From Bordetella genomosp. 8 (GTDB lineage Bacteria > Pseudomonadota > Gammaproteobacteria > Burkholderiales > Burkholderiaceae_B): DNA of 64,000 nucleotides. The notes below the pieces were generated by a model. The model was given only the letters and a program-made list of their open reading frames with translations. It had not been told where the DNA came from and did no database searches. Made by a program: the position numbers and the translations under genes. Below, one piece after another: positions 9,295 through 17,468 of this stretch; within the stretch, counting starts at the first letter, position 1, and each line of letters starts with the position of its first letter. The stretch is taken from the NCBI RefSeq assembly GCF_002119685.1, contig NZ_CP021108.1, positions 1,736,001 to 1,800,000 on the forward strand, in the 5' to 3' direction.

Positions 9295-10185
9295 TCAGGC
9301 CAGGTCCGGCGTCGGCCCGCCCGCGTCCGGCTGGGGCGGTAACAGGGGCAACAGGCCGGCCAGGGTGTCGGCGCAGGACCGTTCCACCTTGAGCGAGAGC
9401 AGGTCGTCGGCCCGGGTACGTCCCAGGTTGATGGCCGCGATGGGCAGCTCGGCGCGGCCGGCGGCCGCCACGAAGCGATAGCCCGAATAGACCATCAGCG
9501 ACGAGCCCACCACGAGCACCGCGGCGGCGGTCGCCAGCGCGTCGTTGGCCCGGGCCACCCGGTCGCGCGGCACAGTTTCGCCGAAGAACACCACGTCGGG
9601 TTTGAGGATGCCGCCGCAGATGGGGCAGGGCGGGACCTGGAAACCGGAAAAGTCCATGTCGTCCAGGTCGGCATCGCCGTCCGGCGCGTCGGCCGCCGCC
9701 AGGTCGCGCCACAGCGGATTCAGGGCTTCGAGGCTGTCCTGCATCCGGTCGCGCGGCATCAGATGCCCGCACTGCGTACAGATGACACGGTCCATGCGCC
9801 CATGCAGGTCGACGACGTCGCGGCTGCCGGCCCGTTCGTGCAGCCCGTCGACGTTCTGCGTGACCAGCAGCGCGAACCGGCCCTGGTCCTGCATACGCGC
9901 CAGGGCCAGATGGGCCGCGTTGGGCGCCACGCTGCCGAACATGCGCCAACCTATCATTCCGCGCGCCCAGTAACGGGAACGGGACAGGGCGCTGCCCATG
10001 AACGTGGCGTAGTTCATGGGCGGACGGCGTTTCCAGGCGCCTTCGCTATCGCGATAGTCCGGTATGCCCGACCCCGTGCTGCAGCCCGCCCCGGTCAGCA
10101 CGAACAGGCGCGGATGCGACACCACGAAATCGCGCAAGGCCTCCAGTTCGGCCGTCGTCGGCCCGTCAGCCGCCAAGGCCGGCAT
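9295..10185 (-). CDS. NAD-dependent protein deacetylase, Sir2 family
   Basis: Sirtuin (296 residues) that removes acyl groups from lysine using NAD. The sequence shows GAGCSTGSGIPDYR (residues about 32-45), the NAD-contact TQNVDGLHERAGS, the catalytic histidine in VVDLHGRMD, and a zinc site made of CTQCG and CPICG. The VFFGE(T)VP and VVGSSLMVYSG segments complete the Rossmann fold. Its start overlaps the end of the serine acetyltransferase gene by 20 bases, so the pair is probably co-transcribed. Such an overlap is consistent with, but does not prove, a functional link to acetylation or sulfur metabolism. Confidence 0.92.
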   Translation of the reverse strand: MPALAADGPTTAELEALRDFVVSHPRLFVLTGAGCSTGSGIPDYRDSEGAWKRRPPMNYATFMGSALSRSRYWARGMIGWRMFGSVAPNAAHLALARMQDQGRFALLVTQNVDGLHERAGSRDVVDLHGRMDRVICTQCGHLMPRDRMQDSLEALNPLWRDLAAADAPDGDADLDDMDFSGFQVPPCPICGGILKPDVVFFGETVPRDRVARANDALATAAAVLVVGSSLMVYSGYRFVAAAGRAELPIAAINLGRTRADDLLSLKVERSCADTLAGLLPLLPPQPDAGGPTPDLA

Positions 10186-11110
10186 CCGGGGAGGTGTTCA
10201 GCGTGCCCGCCTGCGTGACGTTGGAGCCCGGCGGCACGTCGCGGGTCAGCCACACATTGCCGCCGATGACCGAACCGCGGCCTATGGTGATGCGGCCCAG
10301 GATGGTGGCGCCGGCATATACCACCACGTCGTCTTCCAGCACCGGGTGGCGCGGCAGGCCTTTCTTGAGCTCGCCGTTCTCGCCCGGCGGAAAGCGCTTG
10401 GCGCCCAGCGTCACCATCTGGTAGAGCCGCACCCGGTCGCCGATGACGGCGGTTTCGCCGATCACCACCCCGGTGCCGTGGTCGATGAAGAAGCTGCGGC
10501 CGATGGTGGCGGCCGGATGGATGTCGATGCCGGTATCGGCATGCGCGATCTCGGCGACGATGCGCGCCAGCAGCGGCACGCCCAGCAGATGCAGTTCGTG
10601 CGCCAGGCGGTGATGGATCATGGCCATCACGCCGGGATAGCACAGCAGCACTTCGTCCACGCTGCGTGCCGCGGGATCGCCCTGGTAGGCCGCGATGACG
10701 TCCGCATCCAGCCTGCGGCGGATGTCCGGCAAGCGCGCGCCGAACGCGCGCACGATTTCCTCGGCGCGCTGTTCCGTTTCGGGACGGATGGGGCCGTGGT
10801 TGCCTTCACCCGAGTTCAGTTCCAGCCGCACCTGGTGCAGCAGCGCATCCAGCGCGGATCCGATGGTGTGGCCGACGTAGAAGTCCTCGACCTCCGCGCG
10901 CAGGTCTATGGGGCCGAGCCGCATGGGGAACAACGCGCCGCACAGCGCGATGACGATCTGGCGCACGCTTTCCTGCGAAGGGTATTCGCGTACGCCGCCG
11001 TCGCGCAGGCGGCCCAGCGGCTGGCGCCATTCGGTGCGCACGATGCGCAGTTCGGAAACGATGCGGTCCACGTTCCAGGACGCGCTGCGGTGATTCAAGG
11101 GTGCGTTCAT
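10166..11110 (-). CDS. cysE: Serine O-acetyltransferase (EpsC/CysE type)
   Basis: Makes O-acetylserine from serine and acetyl-CoA, the first step of cysteine synthesis. The protein has 314 residues: a long helical N-terminal domain and a C-terminal left-handed beta helix of hexapeptide repeats. Visible family motifs are DTGIDIHPAATIG, FIDHGTGVVIGET with the catalytic His, and GSVIGGNVWLTRDVPPGS. I use the ATG at 11110 (MNAPLNHRS); the upstream extension to 11179 is Arg/Pro-rich and unlike the family. It is the promoter-proximal gene of a pair with the sirtuin. Confidence 0.9.
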   Translation of the reverse strand: MNAPLNHRSASWNVDRIVSELRIVRTEWRQPLGRLRDGGVREYPSQESVRQIVIALCGALFPMRLGPIDLRAEVEDFYVGHTIGSALDALLHQVRLELNSGEGNHGPIRPETEQRAEEIVRAFGARLPDIRRRLDADVIAAYQGDPAARSVDEVLLCYPGVMAMIHHRLAHELHLLGVPLLARIVAEIAHADTGIDIHPAATIGRSFFIDHGTGVVIGETAVIGDRVRLYQMVTLGAKRFPPGENGELKKGLPRHPVLEDDVVVYAGATILGRITIGRGSVIGGNVWLTRDVPPGSNVTQAGTLNTSPDAGLGG

Positions 11111-11312
11111 GGCGCTCGGGCTTGGGAAAGTACCGGGGGGCGCGTGCCGACGCGGATCGCGGCGGCCCGCGGCGGCCATCGGCGGGACAGCGCTAATTTA
11201 CCCCGATGGCGGAAACCCCGTGCGGGCTAACCTTGTGGCCCACAGGGTTTAAGGCCGTGGGTTCATGACCGTGGAGCGCGGGCGTGCTTCGCCGGAAGTG
11301 AGGGCCGCCGGC

Positions 11313-12149
11313 TCAGTCCTCGCCCAGCAACAGCCGGTGCGCGGCCTTCCAGCTGCCGACATCGGGTGCGTACAACAGCCCGCCGCCGCGATGCGTGGGC
11401 TTGTACGGCGAACCGTCGAAATGCGCGCTGTAGCCGCCGGCCTCGTGGTGCAGCAGCCAGCCGGCCGCGTGGTCCCAGGGCATGAGACGCCCGTACAGCA
11501 GCACGTGCGCGTGGCCGCCGGCGATCATGCGGTATTCGTGCGCCGAACAGTTGAGTATGGTCGAAGACGCCAGCCCGAGCGCATTCGCGTTGACGGTCGT
11601 GCGCAAGGGATCGTCCAGGTGCCCGACCGCGATCAATCCGGTCATGTCCTTTACCGGCGCCGGTTCGGCCACCCGCAGCGGCGTCTGCACGCCGTGCTCG
11701 CTCTCCAGCCACGCGCCTTCGCCGCGCACCGCGATGGCGGCGTCGCGGCATAGCGGATCGTAGATGATCCCGGCCATGACTTCGCCGCGGCTCACGGCCG
11801 CGACCATCACGCCGAACAGCGGCAGGCCGGCGACATAGTTGCGCGTCCCGTCTACGGGGTCGATCAGGAAGGCCAGTTCGGCATCGATCCACACATTCAG
11901 CAGCGCCGGATTGCGCGAACAGGCTTCCTCGCCGACCAGCACCGCGCCCGGATAGGCGCGTGCCAGGCGCTCGCCGATGTAGCGCTCCGCCGCTTCGTCG
12001 GCGTCGGTGACCAGGTCCAGCGGCGAGGTCTTGTGGCGCACGGCGTCGCTCGCCAGCCGGCGGAAGCGCGGCATGATCTCGGCCGCCGCGGCTTCGGCCA
12101 TCAGCGCGGCGATGCGGCGTGTTTCTTCACGGGTGATGGATCGGAGCAT
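11313..12149 (-). CDS. Inositol monophosphatase family protein
   Basis: Mg-dependent, Li-sensitive type phosphatase (278 residues) of the IMPase/SuhB/HisN family. Metal-binding motifs are present in order: DLVTDADEAAERY, GEEA, IDPVDGTRNYVAGLP (Ile96-Thr102 core) and the C-terminal WDHAAGWLLHHEAGG. The ATG at 12149 opens MLRSITREETRRI. The substrate could be inositol phosphate, histidinol phosphate or PAP; the neighbours do not decide this. The gene is alone, with the two tandem copies of the 76-bp repeat in its upstream region. Confidence 0.85.
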   Translation of the reverse strand: MLRSITREETRRIAALMAEAAAAEIMPRFRRLASDAVRHKTSPLDLVTDADEAAERYIGERLARAYPGAVLVGEEACSRNPALLNVWIDAELAFLIDPVDGTRNYVAGLPLFGVMVAAVSRGEVMAGIIYDPLCRDAAIAVRGEGAWLESEHGVQTPLRVAEPAPVKDMTGLIAVGHLDDPLRTTVNANALGLASSTILNCSAHEYRMIAGGHAHVLLYGRLMPWDHAAGWLLHHEAGGYSAHFDGSPYKPTHRGGGLLYAPDVGSWKAAHRLLLGED

Positions 12150-12290
12150 GGCGATAGGTTCGACCGCGTGTCGCGCATGGCGCACCGGGCGAGCATGGGC
12201 GGGGAGGGGGTCGAATCTACCATGAGACCGCGCACGGCGGCTGACATCCGCGTCACGGCCGACGCTGCGCCGATTCTGCCCGGCTGCGCC

Positions 12291-12366
12291 AAGTGCTTGT
12301 GCGGCAAGGCATTTTTGAATCTGCCCCAAAGCTATCCCAAGGGTTGTCCACAAAACGTGGGGATAA
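12291..12366 (+). repeat. 76-bp intergenic repeat, copy B
   Basis: Runs from AAGTGCTTG to TGGGGATAA, with TTGTCCACA at 12344-12352 and TGGGGATAA at 12358-12366. It lies 43 bases before copy C in the same orientation; the conserved right half is nearly identical between them while the left half varies. Confidence 0.9.
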
Positions 12367-12409
12367 GCGTCCCGCCATGGCGCCTGGGCCATCCCTGCTC
12401 GCCGGGCCC

Positions 12410-12485
12410 AAGTGCTTGACTGCCAAGGGATTTTTCGAGCTGCTCAACAGCTATCCCAAGGGTTGTCCACAAAAGGTGGGGATAA
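12410..12485 (+). repeat. 76-bp intergenic repeat, copy C
   Basis: Second of two tandem copies, again beginning AAGTGCTTG and ending TGGGGATAA. It shares the block GCTATCCCAAGGGTTGTCC and the following ACAAAA with copy B. The start-to-start distance between B and C is 119 bases. Confidence 0.9.
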
Positions 12486-12718
12486 ATCATAGGATGAATC
12501 GCCGGGGCGTTGAAATGCACCATGTCGGCTTGCAATAGTGCGAGAACTTTCTTAAGCCGCCCCCGATGACCCTATGATTTAATACCTCGCCGCCCGACGG
12601 AGAGGCCCGATGCGCCCGACCCGGCCGTGCCGGCATGCCACGGCCGCGCGGCGGACACGTGAGCGTATACCGCGCCCCGCGAGCGCGCGGATAAAACAAT
12701 ACGGAGGCATAGGAATCG

Positions 12719-13735
12719 ATGATCGACACGACACGACGGAAGTGGGTGCTGGCGGCGGCCGGCGGCGCGGTGGTCGCTGCCACGCCGGTACGGCGCGCCA
12801 TGGCGGCGCCTGAGTTCCGCTACAAGTACGCCAACAACCTGCCGGCCACGCATCCCATGAACGTGCGCGCGCGTGAAGCCGCCGCCGCCATCGCCAAGGA
12901 CACCAACGGCCGCTTCCAGCTGGATGTCTTTCCCAGCAGCCAACTCGGCTCGGATACCGACACCCTGAGCCAGCTGCGCGCCGGCGCGGTGGAATTCTTC
13001 ACCTTGTCCGGCCTGATCCTCTCCACGCTGGTGCCCGCCGCGTCGATCAGCGGCGTGGGCTTCACCTTCCCCGACTACGACACCGTCTGGAAGGCCATGG
13101 ACGGTCCGCTAGGGGCCTTCATCCGGCAGGAGATCCAGGCCAAGGGCCTGCTGGTGATGGACAAGATCTGGGATAACGGCTTCCGCCAGGTCACCACCAG
13201 CACGCGGCCCATCAATGCGCCGGGGGACTTCAAGGACCTGAAGATACGCGTGCCGGTCAGCCCGCTGTGGACGTCCATGTTCCAGGCGCTGGGCGCGGCG
13301 CCGGCCAGCATCAACTTCAACGAAACGTATTCGGCGCTGCAGACCCGCATCGTCGACGCGGAGGAAAACCCGCTGGCGATCATCCAGACCGCCAAGCTGT
13401 ATGAAGTGCAGAAGTACTGCTCCATGACGAACCATATGTGGGACGGCTTCTGGTTCCTGATGAACCGCCGCGCCTGGGAAAAATTGCCCAAGGATATCCA
13501 GGGCATCGTCTCGACCCACATCAACGACGCCGGCATGAAGATGCGCGCCGACACCTTCAAGCTGAACGGCGAACTGCAGACGCAGTTGGCGCGGCAGGGG
13601 CTGGTTTTCAACACACCCGATCCCGCGCCCATCCGCGAGGCCCTGCGCAAGGCGGGCTTCTACAAGGAGTGGCAAGGCAAGTACGGCGACAAGGCCTGGG
13701 CCATCCTGGAACAATCGGTCGGCAAGCTGTCGTGA
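12719..13735 (+). CDS. TRAP transporter substrate-binding protein, DctP family
   Basis: Periplasmic solute receptor (338 residues) for a tripartite ATP-independent transporter, probably for a carboxylate. The N-terminal signal has a twin-arginine-like RRKWVLAAAGGAVVAAT and ends near ARA-like RRAMAAPEF. The DctP fold is evident from HPMNVRAREAAAAIAKDTNGRFQLDVFPSSQLG and from the ligand-clamping region around KDLKIRVPVSPLW. A GGAGG lies about ten bases before the ATG. Its TGA shares one base with the ATG of the permease gene, so the two are tightly coupled. The substrate cannot be read from the sequence. Confidence 0.9.
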   Translation: MIDTTRRKWVLAAAGGAVVAATPVRRAMAAPEFRYKYANNLPATHPMNVRAREAAAAIAKDTNGRFQLDVFPSSQLGSDTDTLSQLRAGAVEFFTLSGLILSTLVPAASISGVGFTFPDYDTVWKAMDGPLGAFIRQEIQAKGLLVMDKIWDNGFRQVTTSTRPINAPGDFKDLKIRVPVSPLWTSMFQALGAAPASINFNETYSALQTRIVDAEENPLAIIQTAKLYEVQKYCSMTNHMWDGFWFLMNRRAWEKLPKDIQGIVSTHINDAGMKMRADTFKLNGELQTQLARQGLVFNTPDPAPIREALRKAGFYKEWQGKYGDKAWAILEQSVGKLS

Positions 13736-15690
13736 TGCCCGAGGTGCGCCCGCCGCCCGCGCAGGGCGTCGTTGCGTCCGCCGCCGGGCATGACGCTGCG
13801 CACGCCGCTGCGCATGTCGCTGCGCACGCCGCCGATCGCGTCGCCGCGGGGCCTGCCTGGATGCGCGGCCTGGATACCGTCCTGGGCCTGCTGATCGAAA
13901 TTCCCGCGGCCCTGCTCGTGGTCGCGGAGATCGCCGTGCTGTTCGCCGGTGTCGTCGCGCGCTATGCCTTCCACACGCCGCTGGTATGGTCCGACGAACT
14001 CGCGTCCATCCTGTTCCTGTGGCTGGCCATGCTGGGCGCCGTGGTCGCCTTCCGCCGCGGCGAACATATGCGCATGACGGCGCTGGTCAGCCGTGCGCCG
14101 CCCGCGGCACGCGCTTTCCTGGATGTCGTCGCCATGGCGGGCGCGCTGGCCTTCCTGTTGATGATCGCCATGCCCGGCTACGAGTATGCGGTCGAGGAGC
14201 AATACGTCACCACCCCGGCGCTCGAGATATCCAATATCTGGCGCGCCGCCGCCTTGCCGGTCGGCACCGCGCTCATGATCGCGATCGGGCTGTTGCGGCT
14301 GGCCGCTCGCGCGCGCTGGCGCGTCACGCTGGGCGCGGTCCTGCTGGTGGCCGCCATCGTCGCCGGCATGATGGCGCTGCAGCCCCTGTTCGCCCAGTTG
14401 GGCAATGCCAACCTGGTGGTCTTCTTCGTCGGCGTGGTCGCCGTGTGCGTGTTCGCCGGCGTGCCCATTGCCTTCTGCTTCGGCCTGGCGACTTTCGGCT
14501 ACCTGGCCTTGAGCACCGGCACGCCGATGATGGTGGTCGTGGGACGCATGGACGAAGGCATGTCGCACCTGATCCTGCTCGCCGTGCCGATGTTCGTGTT
14601 CCTGGGCGTGTTGATCGAGATGACCGGCATGGCCGAGCGCATGGTGGGCTTCCTGGCCAGCCTGCTGGGGCATGTGCGCGGAGGCCTGTCGTATGTGCTG
14701 ATCGGCGCGATGTACCTGGTGTCCGGCATCTCGGGCGCCAAGGCGGCCGACATGGCGGCCGTCGCGCCCGTGCTGTTTCCCGAGATGCGCAAGCGCGGCG
14801 CCAGCGAAGGCGATCTGGTGGCGCTGCTGTCGGCGACCGGCGCGCAGACTGAAACCATACCGCCCAGCCTGGTGCTGATCACCATCGGTTCGGTCACGGG
14901 CGTATCGATCACGGCCTTGTTCACCGGCGGCCTGCTGCCCGGACTGGTGCTGGGGCTGATGCTGTGTTTCGTGGTGTGGCGACGTAGCCGCCATGAAGAC
15001 ATGGGCAATGTCGCGCGGGCCACGCGCCCGCAGATCCTGCGCGCGCTGATGATCGCGCTGCCGGCCCTGGCGCTGCCCTTCGTGATCCGCGCGGCGGTGG
15101 TGGAGGGCGTGGCGACTGCCACGGAGGTCTCGACCATCGGCATCATCTACTCTGCCCTGGTCGGCCTGCTGGTGTACCGGCGCTTCGACTGGAAGCGCCT
15201 GTGGCCCATGCTGGTCGATACCGCCAGCCTGTCCGGCGCCATCCTGTTGATCATCGGCGCCGCGACGGGCATGGCATGGGCGTTGACGCAATCCGGTTTT
15301 TCCCATCAGCTGGCCGACATGATGGCCGGGCTGCCGGGCGGCGCCGTCACCTTCCTGGCCGTGTCCATCGTCGCATTCGTCATCCTGGGCAGCGTGCTGG
15401 AAGGCATACCGGCCATCGTGCTGTTCGGGCCCCTGCTGTTCCCGATCGCCCGGCAGATCGGCGTGCATGAAGTCCACTACGCCATGGTTGTGATCCTGGC
15501 GATGGGCATAGGCCTGTTCGCGCCGCCGTTCGGCGTCGGGTACTACGCGGCCTGCGCCATCGGCCGGGTCGCGCCGGATCGCGGCATGCGGGCCATCGTG
15601 GGCTACCTGGTGTCCATCGCGATCGGGCTGATCATCGTCGCGGCGATCCCGTGGCTGTCCATCGGCTTCCTGGGGAAAGCCGCACCCTGA
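13735..15690 (+). CDS. TRAP transporter fused small and large permease (DctQM)
   Basis: A 651-residue inner-membrane protein joining the small DctQ domain (about residues 45-200, four segments) to the large DctM domain (about 215-650, some twelve segments). DctM signatures include GVPIAFCFGLATFGYL, SGISGAKAADMAAVAP, SATGAQTETIPPSLVLI and LFAPPFGVGYY. Transport is driven by an ion gradient with the preceding binding protein. The ATG at 13735 overlaps the upstream stop. The first 35 residues hold an unusual HDAAHAAAHVAAHAAD stretch written by 12-base repeats. Confidence 0.9.
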   Translation: MPEVRPPPAQGVVASAAGHDAAHAAAHVAAHAADRVAAGPAWMRGLDTVLGLLIEIPAALLVVAEIAVLFAGVVARYAFHTPLVWSDELASILFLWLAMLGAVVAFRRGEHMRMTALVSRAPPAARAFLDVVAMAGALAFLLMIAMPGYEYAVEEQYVTTPALEISNIWRAAALPVGTALMIAIGLLRLAARARWRVTLGAVLLVAAIVAGMMALQPLFAQLGNANLVVFFVGVVAVCVFAGVPIAFCFGLATFGYLALSTGTPMMVVVGRMDEGMSHLILLAVPMFVFLGVLIEMTGMAERMVGFLASLLGHVRGGLSYVLIGAMYLVSGISGAKAADMAAVAPVLFPEMRKRGASEGDLVALLSATGAQTETIPPSLVLITIGSVTGVSITALFTGGLLPGLVLGLMLCFVVWRRSRHEDMGNVARATRPQILRALMIALPALALPFVIRAAVVEGVATATEVSTIGIIYSALVGLLVYRRFDWKRLWPMLVDTASLSGAILLIIGAATGMAWALTQSGFSHQLADMMAGLPGGAVTFLAVSIVAFVILGSVLEGIPAIVLFGPLLFPIARQIGVHEVHYAMVVILAMGIGLFAPPFGVGYYAACAIGRVAPDRGMRAIVGYLVSIAIGLIIVAAIPWLSIGFLGKAAP

Positions 15691-15732
15691 CGGCGCGGCC
15701 AACGTCGCGCGCGCGGCACGGCGGGCCAGGGA

Positions 15733-16704
15733 CTACAGCGCCGCTTGCAACGCCGTCATCAGGCCCTGGGCGTTGCGCATCCCCTGGTCTTCGAAGTTGG
15801 TGTTGAGGATGACATGGGTCGTGCGCACGCGATCGGCCAGGGCCCGCACGCGACGGGCCAGCTCTTCGAGTTCGGCCGTGCTGTATTCGTAGTTGAAGCG
15901 GCCCGACGATGCGTTGCCCGACGCGGTCCACGCCGCCGCGTTGCGTCCATGCAGGCGGACCAGCGCGAGGTCGTCGCGGGTGGTTGCCCATACGGGCGGA
16001 ACGGCGTCCTGGAAGCCCTGCGGCGCGTCGACGACGGTGTGCGCCGCGCCCAGCTCGCGCAGGAAATCCAGCGTGGAGGCGGCCGCCGCGCCATCGAACC
16101 AGGCGCGATGGCGAAACTCCACCGATGCGATATGGTCTTCCAGGTGCGCGACGCAATCGGCGACGCGCGCGCGGCCGCGCGCATCCGGCTTGATCCAGCG
16201 CGGAAACTGGAAATGCACCGTGCCAAGTTTGCCGGACATGCGCAGGGGCTCCAGCGCGAATACGAAGCGTCGCCAGCTTTCCTCCACCACGTCGCGCGGC
16301 AACTGGTCTATGAACACGGCATCGCGGCCGGCGTGCGCCGGTGGCTCCGGCAGCGCGTCGCGCAGATCGCCGTCCAGCGCCGCCCAGGGGGTCTGATGGC
16401 CGGTGAACAGGCGGAATGCCTTGATGCTGATGACGAAGTCGTCCGGGGTGCGCGTGGCCCATGCCTGGGCATTGCGCGCCGATGGCAGGGTGTAATAGCT
16501 GGAGTCCACTTCGACGATGGGGAACCGCGTGGCGTAATGGCGCAAGCGGGCCTCGGCGGTGGTGGTGCCGGCGGGGTAGAAGCGGCCGGACGCCAGCAAG
16601 GTCGGGTCGGTCCAGGAAGCGGTGCCCACCAGGATGGCCGGCGCGGGCGGGCCTGATGGTGCGCGCGCGTCGTGCTGTGGATGGGTGGAAGGCGTCGTGG
16701 ACAT
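15733..16704 (-). CDS. DUF72 domain protein (YecE-like)
   Basis: Belongs to the DUF72 family, TIM-barrel-like proteins of unknown biochemical role. Family signs are ILVGTASWTDPTLL, FPIVEVDSSYYTLPS, DFVISIKAFRLFTGHQ, FQFPRWIKP and VRLHGRNAAAW. I chose the ATG at 16704; one at 16731 would add nine residues but has poorer spacing to a ribosome site. The first 28 residues are low-complexity Thr/Pro/Ser. A second DUF72 gene lies at 20073-21005, so the genome carries at least two paralogues close together. Confidence 0.85.
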   Translation of the reverse strand: MSTTPSTHPQHDARAPSGPPAPAILVGTASWTDPTLLASGRFYPAGTTTAEARLRHYATRFPIVEVDSSYYTLPSARNAQAWATRTPDDFVISIKAFRLFTGHQTPWAALDGDLRDALPEPPAHAGRDAVFIDQLPRDVVEESWRRFVFALEPLRMSGKLGTVHFQFPRWIKPDARGRARVADCVAHLEDHIASVEFRHRAWFDGAAAASTLDFLRELGAAHTVVDAPQGFQDAVPPVWATTRDDLALVRLHGRNAAAWTASGNASSGRFNYEYSTAELEELARRVRALADRVRTTHVILNTNFEDQGMRNAQGLMTALQAAL

Positions 16705-16824
16705 GGGCACTCGCGTGAGGTCGCGGTGCATTATCCCAGGGTCGGGCTTGCTGGGGTTGGGCCGGCCCGGGCAGACCGGCCCGGCCCATGCGGCCCCTGG
16801 CGATGGGGCGGGCTGGGAAAAGCG

Positions 16825-17274
16825 TCAGGCGCTGGCGCGATAGCGGTCGCGCAGCGCGCGCACCTGGTCGTGGTTGCGCAACACGCCTTCGTATTGCTTC
16901 TGCACCACGGCGCGGATGTCTTCCGGCAGGGGCTCGCGCAGCGCGTCGGTGTAGTCATGCTTGGCGACGTCTTCGCCGCGTTCGCATTCTTCCAGGATGG
17001 ATGCATCCGTGCGGCCCGCGACCGCGGCCTTCAGGTGCACCCAGCCACGATGCACGGCGCCCGCCACGCTGCCGCTGGTTTCAGGCTCGCCGCCCAGACG
17101 TGCCACGATGGCCTGCAGTTCGGCGGCGCCGGACGCGCAGTCGGTGGCGCGGTTCTGGAAGAGGCCGCGCAGTTCCGCATCCTTGGTATCCTCGGCCGCG
17201 GCAAGAAAGCCTTTCTCGCCATTCTTGCAGGTCTCGATAAGGTTGTTCAGCAGTTTGACGATACGGTCGGCCAT
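16825..17274 (-). CDS. PA2169 family four-helix-bundle protein (DUF2383)
   Basis: A 149-residue soluble, helical protein with the ferritin-like DUF2383 arrangement: NNLIETCKNGEKGFLAAAED at the N terminus, then FQNRATDCASGAAELQAI, and a later VAKHDYTDALREPLP. The function is not known; family members are often stress-associated. AAGGAG eight bases before the ATG at 17274 fixes the start. It is divergent from the helicase gene and stands alone. Confidence 0.82.
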   Translation of the reverse strand: MADRIVKLLNNLIETCKNGEKGFLAAAEDTKDAELRGLFQNRATDCASGAAELQAIVARLGGEPETSGSVAGAVHRGWVHLKAAVAGRTDASILEECERGEDVAKHDYTDALREPLPEDIRAVVQKQYEGVLRNHDQVRALRDRYRASA

Positions 17275-17468
17275 GGCAATCTCCTTGGTTGAAACGGCGC
17301 GCCGCTCGCTGCGGCAGCGCATACATGGACGCAATCGCAAACCACGTACCCGGTGGGAAAGGCGTCCGGCGGGCGCGGTCGGACTGAGGTTTTATCCAGT
17401 ATCATGGCGGGCTCGCACTGCTCGGTCAGCGCGTGCCCATCCTTACTGTCCGGCCGCCCCAGTCCCCC

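Larger units (their letters stand above)
12150..12718. other. 569-bp divergent intergenic region
   Basis: No convincing gene. It contains copies B and C of the 76-bp repeat, the promoter side of the leftward phosphatase gene and the leader of the rightward TRAP operon. A TATGAT at 12573-12578 could be a -10 element for the TRAP operon, but no good -35 lies at the right distance. GGAGG at about 12704 is the ribosome site region for the TRAP binding protein. Confidence 0.6.

Noticed and set aside
12291..12485. A replication origin, because of the DnaA-box-like nonamers
   Set aside because: The matches are imperfect, the same element recurs at 9.2 kb, and no dnaA, dnaN, gyrB, rep or par gene is nearby.
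13660..15702. A 680-codon minus-strand frame
   Set aside because: Antisense of the TRAP permease; composition rich in His, Gln and Asp, typical of a shadow frame.
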